A stretch of 33,235 bases of DNA, from positions 1 through 33,235 of the forward strand of contig CAIYOC010000041.1 of assembly GCA_903927725.1 (NCBI GenBank), written 5' to 3'. Both the position numbers and the translations under genes were made by a program. Shown here piece after piece: positions 8,639 through 15,938 of the stretch. Under the pieces are notes generated by a model. The model saw nothing but the letters and a program-made list of their open reading frames with translations. It had not been told where the DNA came from and searched no databases. How positions within the stretch are numbered: the first letter of the stretch is position 1; each line of letters begins with the position of its first letter. This DNA comes from an uncultured bacterium. Its GTDB lineage: Bacteria > Planctomycetota > Phycisphaerae > Phycisphaerales > SM1A02.

Positions 8639-10401
8639 CCTGCCAGCGCGGCATCGACCGCCTGCGTGACGGCGGTTTGCAGCGCGCGATGGCGGCCGAG
8701 GTTGTCCGCACGAGGAGTGACGAGCTCGACGATCGCGGGAGCTTTGCTCGACCATGCTTGCTGCAGGGCTCGCGTTGCTTCGTCACGAGTGGACGCGCGC
8801 GCGTAGGGCAGCGAGAACATCGATGCGGCGCCACTGAACGAGCAGCCATGCGGCGTACCGAAGAGCGTCTCGAACGGCACGGGCTGCTGTGCGACCGGCA
8901 GGAAGTGGAAGATGCCGCCACCATCGTTGTTCACGATCGCCAGCGTGCATCGGCCCGGCGTGCGCCGAAGGAGCTCGAGGCTCGACAGGTCATGCAGCGC
9001 GCTGACATCACCGATGAGCGCCGTGGTTGGCGCACCGCTGCGCGCAATGCCGCTTGCGGTGGCGATCAGGCCATCGATGCCGCTTGCCCCACGCTGGCCA
9101 AGCACCACCAGGTCGCGCCGAACGGGCGCATGCATGTCGAGGTCGCGCACGGGCATGCTGTTGCCTGCCAGGAGCACACCTGCCGGGGCGTGCTGCGCGA
9201 TCCACCAGGCGATCCATGGTTCGCTGAGGTCATCAGTCGACTCCATCCACGCTCCGATCGCGGCGGCGGCCGCAAGATCGGCCTGCACGAACGAGTCCGT
9301 GAGCGCGCTCGGCGCCGCAGGCAGCGCCTCGGGCTGGCTGTTCACGAGATCGCGCGCCAGGGCTGCCAAGTCCACATCCAGCGAGAACGCCGCAGTGTGC
9401 GATGGATCCTGGCGCTGAGCATGCCGACCGACCAGCACCGGACGCACGCGCGAGGCATCGATCCACTGCGTCACGGCCTTGCTCGTGAGCGCTCCGCCCA
9501 CGCGCAGGATCGCATCGGGCGCGAGAGCACGCTGCGCCGCATCGCTGCGCAGCACCAGATCGCCATGCGCGATCACGCGAGCGAGCGCCGTCGGCACGCC
9601 GCGCAACCCGCTGGCGATGTCGGCAATGACCGGCCAACCCAGTCGCGCCGCCAGGATCAGCGCCGCATCACGTTCGGCCTCGTCCCGCAGCGCCCCGGCC
9701 ACGATGACGCCGCGCGAACTGCCGCGCGTCACCGCACGCAACGCCGCGAGCAGCCCCGGCCCACCGCCAAAGCACGCTTCGGCACGCCACGGCGCCGTCG
9801 ATCCGATCCAGGCACGGATCGAATCCAGCGTCGCTCGATTCCATGCTGCTTCCTGCAGGCCGAGCGGTTCGCGGAACGGGCAGTTCACCTGGACGGCGCC
9901 GCACGGCACGGTGTGTGCACGGTTCCATGCCTCGGCCGCAGTCGAAAGCACCACGCGCGCATCGACTGCATCGGTCGGGCACCCCAGGTCCACGCTCCAC
10001 CGAGCGAAGCGACCGAGCACGTCCCGCTGCGGAATCGCTTGGTTCGCGCCGCATTCCAGGAGTTCAGGAGGCCGATCGGCGGTGAGCACGATCATCGGGA
10101 TCCCACTGGCCCACGCCTCGACGGCCGCGGGAAGGAGGTTCGCGACGGCCGTGCCGCTGGTCGTGATCACTGGCGCAGCGCAGCCGGTCGCCTTGGCGAT
10201 GCCGAGCGCATGGAACGCAGCTCCGCGCTCATCGAGCGCCACCACCAGGTCGAGCCCGCTCGCGTGCGCGGCCAAGGCCAGCGGCGTGCTGCGCGATCCC
10301 GGGCAGACCACGACATGACGCGCGCCCGAGCGCACGAACTCCGCCATGGTCAGGCGAGCCCAGAGGGCATTCAGGTTCGGAGCGTCGTCGAAGGTGATCA
10401 T
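8635..10401 (-). CDS. menD: 2-succinyl-5-enolpyruvyl-6-hydroxy-3-cyclohexene-1-carboxylate synthase (ThDP enzyme)
   Basis: VVCPGSRSTPLALAA, DERGAAFHALGIAKATGCAAPVITTSGTAVANLLPAAVEA, LTADRPPELLECGANQAIPQRDVLG, GDVSALHDLSSL...VNNDGGGIFHFLP. Confidence 0.96.
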   Translation of the reverse strand: MITFDDAPNLNALWARLTMAEFVRSGARHVVVCPGSRSTPLALAAHASGLDLVVALDERGAAFHALGIAKATGCAAPVITTSGTAVANLLPAAVEAWASGIPMIVLTADRPPELLECGANQAIPQRDVLGRFARWSVDLGCPTDAVDARVVLSTAAEAWNRAHTVPCGAVQVNCPFREPLGLQEAAWNRATLDSIRAWIGSTAPWRAEACFGGGPGLLAALRAVTRGSSRGVIVAGALRDEAERDAALILAARLGWPVIADIASGLRGVPTALARVIAHGDLVLRSDAAQRALAPDAILRVGGALTSKAVTQWIDASRVRPVLVGRHAQRQDPSHTAAFSLDVDLAALARDLVNSQPEALPAAPSALTDSFVQADLAAAAAIGAWMESTDDLSEPWIAWWIAQHAPAGVLLAGNSMPVRDLDMHAPVRRDLVVLGQRGASGIDGLIATASGIARSGAPTTALIGDVSALHDLSSLELLRRTPGRCTLAIVNNDGGGIFHFLPVAQQPVPFETLFGTPHGCSFSGAASMFSLPYARASTRDEATRALQQAWSSKAPAIVELVTPRADNLGRHRALQTAVTQAVDAALAG

Positions 10402-10413
10402 GCGCGTGCAGGC

Positions 10414-11781
10414 TCAGGAGACGGCGTCGAACGACTCCATCTTGCGGGCCGTCTCGAGCCATTCGGCATCGGCCTCGCTGCCCTGCACGATACCCGCGCC
10501 ACCGAACGCCACAGCCTGGTCGCCATGCACGAGCGCACTGCGGATGCCCACCGCAAAGTCGCTGCGGCTCGCGCTCACGAGCCCGACTGCACCGGCGTAG
10601 AGACCGCGCGGGTCGGCTTCGTGCGCCGCGATGAAGGCGCGCGCAGCCTCAGTCGGCGTGCCGCACACGGCGGGCGTGGGATGCATCGCGGCGAGCAGGG
10701 CGCCGTCGCGGACATCATCGGCCAGCCGCGCGCTCACGCCGGTCATCAGGTGCTGCACATGCGCCAGGCGCACGATCCCCGGCGTCGGTTCGGCATCGAG
10801 CCGGTCGCACCACGGCGCCAGCACGGCCTTGATGCGATCGAGGACCAGATCGTGCTCCAGACGGTTCTTCGTGCTCGCCAGCAAGCGGCTCGCGAGCCAA
10901 GCATCGGCGGCCAGATCGGGACCGCGCGGGCAGGTGCCGGCGATCGCCTCGGTGTGCACCACACGACCCTTGCGCTTGAAGAGCCGCTCCGGCGTGATCG
11001 ACACGAAGCTCGCGCCGGGCGCCGCCTCGACCGCGACGTGGAAGACGTCGTGCGCAGCGGACCTCAGCGACATGAGGAGCGCCATGGGATCGATGGCGCT
11101 CACCGCGCGATAGCGGCGCGTGCGCGCGACGACCACCTTGTCCAGCGTTCGGTCCGAGATCGCCTCGAGTGCCTCATCGACCATGCGCGCCCAGTGCGAG
11201 GGATCGCTGTCGGATTCCAGGCGCAGCGCCACGCGCTGCACGGACGTGGGCTGGCGCACCGCCCGCAGCGCATCGAGCGAGCGCGAGGCATCGCCATTCA
11301 CGTGCACAGCGAGGGTGGTCACGGTGCGCATGCGGCGAACCTCGACCAGGGGCAGCGACACGCGCATGGGTCCGAAGGCAGACCAGGCACCGGCGATCGG
11401 TGCGCTCGCATCGAACGCACACGTCGTCACCAGGAACGGTGACGCCGGCTCGTGCATGCGCGGGAAGATCGGGGGCTCCTGCTCAAGCAGTCGCTGGACC
11501 CGCGCATCTTCGAGGGAAGGTGCCGCAAACAGGCAGCCGAGGCTCGCCATCTCCAGGCTGCCTTCGCGATTGCGGAACATCGTCCGCTGGCCCGGCTGCT
11601 GGCTCGCCACCCAGGCCATGATGTCGAGCGGCTCGATCTCGACTTCGATGCGGTCCAGCGCATCGCTCGATCGGGCACCGAGGGACTCGATCGCGGCGCC
11701 CAGTTCCTGCACCGCCCTCGAGATGGGAACGACGCCGGGAAGGCGTCGCACATGCAGGTTCATGGTGTCGGCCGAGCCCAT
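10414..11781 (-). CDS. menF: Isochorismate synthase
   Basis: Chorismate-binding fold: KVVVARTRRY, SFVSITPERLFKRKGRVVHTEAIAGTCPRG, SRLLASTKNRLEHDLVLDRI, HPTPAVCGTP, GLYAGAVGLV; first gene of the men operon; alternative start at 11763. Confidence 0.92.
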   Translation of the reverse strand: MGSADTMNLHVRRLPGVVPISRAVQELGAAIESLGARSSDALDRIEVEIEPLDIMAWVASQQPGQRTMFRNREGSLEMASLGCLFAAPSLEDARVQRLLEQEPPIFPRMHEPASPFLVTTCAFDASAPIAGAWSAFGPMRVSLPLVEVRRMRTVTTLAVHVNGDASRSLDALRAVRQPTSVQRVALRLESDSDPSHWARMVDEALEAISDRTLDKVVVARTRRYRAVSAIDPMALLMSLRSAAHDVFHVAVEAAPGASFVSITPERLFKRKGRVVHTEAIAGTCPRGPDLAADAWLASRLLASTKNRLEHDLVLDRIKAVLAPWCDRLDAEPTPGIVRLAHVQHLMTGVSARLADDVRDGALLAAMHPTPAVCGTPTEAARAFIAAHEADPRGLYAGAVGLVSASRSDFAVGIRSALVHGDQAVAFGGAGIVQGSEADAEWLETARKMESFDAVS

Positions 11782-11796
11782 GGGTCGCAAAGTCTA

Positions 11797-11830
11797 GGAA
11801 TCGTGAAGGACGTCACGGAGTCACGAATCC
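11797..11830. promoter_or_regulatory. Imperfect inverted repeat plus nested GTCACG direct repeats in the menF/rnd divergent intergenic region (putative operator)
   Basis: GGAATCGTGA (11797-11806) versus TCACGAATCC (11821-11830), 9 of 10 positions complementary; GTCACG at 11812-11817 and 11820-11825. Confidence 0.35.
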
Positions 11831-11904
11831 GCCGCGATCCAACTTTGGTTTTATAGGACTCTTCTCTGGCCGCAACCTCCCCACCCCCGTACATTCCGAA
11901 CTTC

Positions 11905-13167
11905 GTGAACTTCCGCCGCCGCAAGCGCTCCATCCACCATGCCGAGGCCCACGCTGACGAGGCGCCCTCGCGGATCCGGGTCATGGAGCACCCGATGGTG
12001 CCGCAGGGCCATGCGCCTGTGGTGCAGACCCCGGCTGAGCTGGCGGAGCTGGTCGAGCACCTTCGTGCCGCCGGGACCTTTGCCTACGACACCGAGTTCA
12101 TCGGCGAGGAGACCTTTCACCCGCGGATCTGCCTGGTGCAGGTTGCGACAGCGGAGCGCGTGGCGATCATCGACCCCACGCAGACCCCCGACCTGTCGGG
12201 GATCTGGTCGGCCGTCTGCGACGAGCGCCTGATCACGTTGGTGCACGCTGGCGGCCAGGATGTGAATGCTGCCCAGCGCGCGGCCGGGGTGCTGGCGAGC
12301 AACGTGATCGATACCCAGGTCGGCGCGGCGCTCATGGGCATGCCGTGGCCGGCGAGCCTGGCCAACACGGTCGAGTCGCTCACTGGCCATCGCCTGTCGA
12401 AGGGGCACACGTTCACCGACTGGGATGCGCGCCCGCTCACCGCAAGCCAGATCAGCTACGCGGCCGACGATGTGCGCTACCTCCCCTTGGTGTGGCAGCG
12501 GATGCACGAGCGGCTCGCCGAGCTGGGACGAGTCGACTGGGCTCGGCACGAGTGCGAACTCGAGATCAAGGCCAGCGAATCGTTCGACCCCGAGAGTCAG
12601 GTCCGTCGCGCCTGCCGGGGCATGAACCTTCGCCCGCGCGTGATGACGATCCTGCGCGAACTCGTGGTGCTGCGATACGAACTGGCCCGCACCAAGGACG
12701 TCCCGCCACGCACACTGCTGGCCGATGCTCCCCTGCTCGATGTCGCCCGCGCCAAGCCGGAGACGGTGCGTGAACTCGATGACATTCGCGGACTGCCGCG
12801 GCCGGTCGTGCAGGAGTCGGGCCAGGCGATCATCGATTGCATCGCGCGCGCCAAGGAACTCCCCATCGACCGTGATCGGATCTGGACGCCGCCCGACGAG
12901 AACGCCGACGACCGCATGAAGATCGATGCGCTCTGGTCGATCCTCAACATGCGCTGCATCGGCCTGCATCTGGCACCGACGATGGTGCTCACGCGCCAGC
13001 AGCTCAGTCGCTGGTACCTGGCGCGGCAGAAGGACCCGGCCGCCCGGCTTTTCGAGGACGGCGACTGGCGTCATGCGGCGGTCGGGGTCTGGCTGGACTC
13101 CTTCATGGCCGGCAAGGAGCGCCTGGAACTCGAATGGGGCCCGCAAGGGCCGCAATCGGCGGGTTGA
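11905..13167 (+). CDS. rnd: Ribonuclease D family 3'-5' exonuclease
   Basis: FAYDTEFIGEETFHPRICLVQVA (DEDD Exo I), VHAGGQDVNA, VIDTQVGAAL, SYAADDVRYLPLVW (Exo III); HRDC-like region downstream; GTG start or a later start possible. Confidence 0.88.
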   Translation: MNFRRRKRSIHHAEAHADEAPSRIRVMEHPMVPQGHAPVVQTPAELAELVEHLRAAGTFAYDTEFIGEETFHPRICLVQVATAERVAIIDPTQTPDLSGIWSAVCDERLITLVHAGGQDVNAAQRAAGVLASNVIDTQVGAALMGMPWPASLANTVESLTGHRLSKGHTFTDWDARPLTASQISYAADDVRYLPLVWQRMHERLAELGRVDWARHECELEIKASESFDPESQVRRACRGMNLRPRVMTILRELVVLRYELARTKDVPPRTLLADAPLLDVARAKPETVRELDDIRGLPRPVVQESGQAIIDCIARAKELPIDRDRIWTPPDENADDRMKIDALWSILNMRCIGLHLAPTMVLTRQQLSRWYLARQKDPAARLFEDGDWRHAAVGVWLDSFMAGKERLELEWGPQGPQSAG

Positions 13168-13310
13168 CCGGCGGGATCCGCTCGCAAGCCCCGCCCGCAG
13201 CTCTCGCCATCAGGCCGCCGGCATCGCTCACGACCCGGGAAATCACTTGAATTCCCATTGAAACGCGCATGCACACCATTACCCTCGGTTTCAACACCGG
13301 AGGTTCCATC

Positions 13311-13604
13311 ATGAGCACCACCATCGAGAGCACCCCGACCCGCAAGCCCAATCCGACCAAGCCCCGCCCGCTGCCGCAGTGGAAGGTCTTGGTCCACAAC
13401 GATGACGTGAACACCTACGAGCACGTGATCCGCAGCTTCATGGACATCCTGCGGATGGAAGTGACGGCGGCCATGGTCAAGACGACCGAGGTCGACCGCA
13501 CCGGCGCTGCCGTGGTGTGCGTGACCCATCGCGAGCACGCCGAGCTCATTCAGGGCCAGCTGCAGTCGAAGTCGCTGACGGCCTCGATCGAACCCGACGC
13601 GTGA
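13311..13604 (+). CDS. clpS: ATP-dependent Clp protease adaptor ClpS
   Basis: WKVLVHNDDVNTYEHVIRSFMDILRM...A...H..G.AVVCVTHREHAELIQGQL; ATG at 13311 preceded by the RBS GGAGGT; the ORF-track start at 13269 is probably too early. Confidence 0.93.
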   Translation: MSTTIESTPTRKPNPTKPRPLPQWKVLVHNDDVNTYEHVIRSFMDILRMEVTAAMVKTTEVDRTGAAVVCVTHREHAELIQGQLQSKSLTASIEPDA

Positions 13605-13689
13605 TCGGCAGCGGGTTCCTGCAAGCAGTCGGCCAGCCTGCACAGGCCGGCCCGCGTTGAGGCCAAGCCTTGGCACGCCGCAGTGACGC

Positions 13690-14049
13690 TCAACCCGCAG
13701 CCTTGCGCGCGCGGCCGGGCGACCAGCGCAGGTCGAACTGCATGCCGAGGGCCGATGCCACTCGGAACACCGTGTCAATGCGCGGGTTGGTCTGCGCGGA
13801 GAGTGCCCTGTAGAGATTCTCGCGACCCAAGCCAGTGGATCGTGACAGGTCAGACATGCCTTGGGCCCGCGCCACATCACCAAGCGCAGCCACCAGCACG
13901 CGCGCATCGCCAGCGGACAGGGCCTCACGGAGGTAGGCGAGCACCAAGCGCTCATCGGTCAGGAATTCAGCCGCGTCAAATGGCTTGAGGCCGACCCGCC
14001 GACGGCGTGACGGCCTGCGAGCAACGGATGGCTTTGACTTCTTCGTCAC
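13690..14049 (-). CDS. HTH-type addiction-module antidote protein (HigA-like / TIGR02684-type)
   Basis: FDAAEFLTDERLVLAYLREALSAGDARVLVAALGDVARAQGMSDLSRSTGLGRENLYRALSAQTNPRIDTVFRVASALGM; GTG start overlaps the toxin stop. Confidence 0.88.
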   Translation of the reverse strand: MTKKSKPSVARRPSRRRRVGLKPFDAAEFLTDERLVLAYLREALSAGDARVLVAALGDVARAQGMSDLSRSTGLGRENLYRALSAQTNPRIDTVFRVASALGMQFDLRWSPGRARKAAG

Positions 14050-14366
14050 GTGATGCTCCTCAGGATTGCCCGAGCGCGCGCGATATCGCGAGCCTGGGTC
14101 GACTTGCTTCCCCCGCCGAGCAGGACCACCGTGGACTGGCTGATCGTGGCCAGATACACGCGGTAACCCAGTCCGACATCAATGCGCAGTTCCCTCAATG
14201 AGCCGCCCAGCGGTTTCCAGTCTCCTGAATGACCCATCTCGAGCCTCCGTATTCGGACGATGATCGATGCAGCGGCGCGCTGATCCCGAAGCCCGCGCAG
14301 CCATGACGCAAACCACGCCGTGCGGACCACCCGCACGGGACCGCTAGTGTCTTGAATACGATACAT
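14046..14366 (-). CDS. RelE/HigB-type addiction-module killer protein (Gp49-like / TIGR02683-type)
   Basis: MYRIQDTSGPVRVVRTAWFASWLRGLRDQRAAASIIVRIRRLEMGHSGDWKPLGGSLRELRIDVGLGYRVYLATISQSTVVLLGGGSKSTQARDIARARAI; typical toxin upstream of antitoxin. Confidence 0.88.
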   Translation of the reverse strand: MYRIQDTSGPVRVVRTAWFASWLRGLRDQRAAASIIVRIRRLEMGHSGDWKPLGGSLRELRIDVGLGYRVYLATISQSTVVLLGGGSKSTQARDIARARAILRSIT

Positions 14367-14525
14367 GTTGATCCCCCCGTCGGACAAGCCCCAAGTCAAG
14401 CAACGACCATACGGTCAGCACGCTGGGATCCCGGGAATCGGCGAACTCCCTCGCTGCAGAATCTCACATGAATCCCCGAGCTCCCCCGCAGGCGGACCTG
14501 AGCCCGGTCCCGCAATCGACAGGGA

Positions 14526-15935
14526 TCACGCGAGCCAGTCGGTGATCACGCGCCCGTGCACGTCGGTCAGGCGCATCTCGCGGCCGCCGAACATGAAGGT
14601 CAAGCGCTCATGGTCGATGCCCAGCAGGTGGAGCATCGTCGCGTGAAGGTCGTGGATGTCGACACGGCCGTCGACGGCCTTGTAGCCGTACTCGTCCGTG
14701 GCGCCGTAGATGCTGCCGCCACGCACGCCGCCGCCCGCCATCCAGATGCTGAATCCGAAGGGATTGTGGTCACGGCCTGCAGTCCCCTGCGCGAACGGCG
14801 TGCGGCCGAACTCGCCCGCCCAGACCACGAGCGTCTCGTCAAGCAGGCCGCGCTGGCGAAGGTCCTTGAGCAGCGCGGCGATCGGCTGGTCGACCGTGCG
14901 GGCGTTGTCCTCGTGGCCGCCCACGAGGTTGTCGTGCTGGTCCCAGCGGTCGTTGTTGGCGGTGTACGGAATGGTGAGCTCGACGAAGCGCACGCCGCGC
15001 TCGACCAGCCGGCGCGCGAGCAGGCACTGCGCCGCGAAGATCCGCGTGGGCTCGTAGGCGTGGTCCATCCCGTACATCGATTGCGTGGCCTTGCTCTCGC
15101 GCGAAACCTCCATGAGTTCGGGCACGGCCCACTGCATGCGGAAGGCGAGCTCCCAGTTGGCGATCGCCGCCTCGACGGCACCGCACGATGGCGCGCTGCC
15201 GTCGAGTTCGGCCACAAGCGCCTGCTTGCGCCGCTGCGCATCGGCTCCTTCGCGCGGGCGCACATTGGCCAAGCCATCGCCGCGCGGCAGGACCACACTG
15301 CCTTGGTGCGTGGCCGGCAGGAAACCGTTTCCGAAGCACTCGAGACCGCCCGGCGGCACGAGCCCGCCATTGAGCACCACGAAGCCCGGCAGGTCGGAGC
15401 TCTCGCTGCCGAGGCCATAGCTCGCCCACGCACCCATGCTCGGGCGACCCGCAAGCCCAGCGCCGGTGTGCAGGAAGTAGTTCGCGTTGGTGTGCTCGCT
15501 GAACTGGCTCGTCATGCTGCGGATCACCAGCAGCTCGTCGGCCATGGCCCGCACATGCGGGAAGAGATCGCTCACCGGCGTGCCGCATGAACCACCCGGC
15601 CGGAACGCCCACGGGCTGCCGAGCGTGTTGCCGTTGTTGTTGAACTGCGTGGGCTCCATGGCCATGCCGAAGGGCTGGCCGTTCTCCTTGGCGAGCCGCG
15701 GCTTGGGATCGAACGTGTCCATGCTGCTCGGACCGCCGTCCATGTAGAGGAAGATCACATTGCGCGCACGGGGACAGAGGCTGCGCGGCGCGGCCGACCC
15801 CTCCAGCAGCGCGGCCATCGCCTTGGGGCCCATCATGCCTGCCGCGGCAACCATGCCGAAGCCGCTCATGCACTGCCGCAGCATGTCGCGGCGCGTGAAG
15901 GCACGGGGTACGAAAGATCGGCAGTGATGGCCCAT
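14526..15935 (-). CDS. DUF1501 domain-containing protein
   Basis: FTRRDMLRQCMSGFG N-terminus, ARNVIFLYMDGGPSSMDTFDPKPRL, ETLVVWAGEFGRTPFAQGTAGRDHNPFGFSIWMAGGGVRGGSIYGATDEYGY; typical planctomycete DUF1501. Confidence 0.93.
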   Translation of the reverse strand: MGHHCRSFVPRAFTRRDMLRQCMSGFGMVAAAGMMGPKAMAALLEGSAAPRSLCPRARNVIFLYMDGGPSSMDTFDPKPRLAKENGQPFGMAMEPTQFNNNGNTLGSPWAFRPGGSCGTPVSDLFPHVRAMADELLVIRSMTSQFSEHTNANYFLHTGAGLAGRPSMGAWASYGLGSESSDLPGFVVLNGGLVPPGGLECFGNGFLPATHQGSVVLPRGDGLANVRPREGADAQRRKQALVAELDGSAPSCGAVEAAIANWELAFRMQWAVPELMEVSRESKATQSMYGMDHAYEPTRIFAAQCLLARRLVERGVRFVELTIPYTANNDRWDQHDNLVGGHEDNARTVDQPIAALLKDLRQRGLLDETLVVWAGEFGRTPFAQGTAGRDHNPFGFSIWMAGGGVRGGSIYGATDEYGYKAVDGRVDIHDLHATMLHLLGIDHERLTFMFGGREMRLTDVHGRVITDWLA

Positions 15936-15938
15936 GGT

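Noticed and set aside
8206-11442. 1078-aa plus-strand ORF opposite menH/menD/menF
   Set aside because: Arg/His/Ala/Gly-rich low-information translation with no recognisable domain; antisense to three clearly recognised men genes; a high-GC artefact.
13611-13680. Possible terminator after clpS (GGCCAGCCTGCACAGGCCGGCC and GCCAAGCCTTGGC)
   Set aside because: Imperfect stems with very small loops and no T-tract; too weak to annotate in high-GC DNA.
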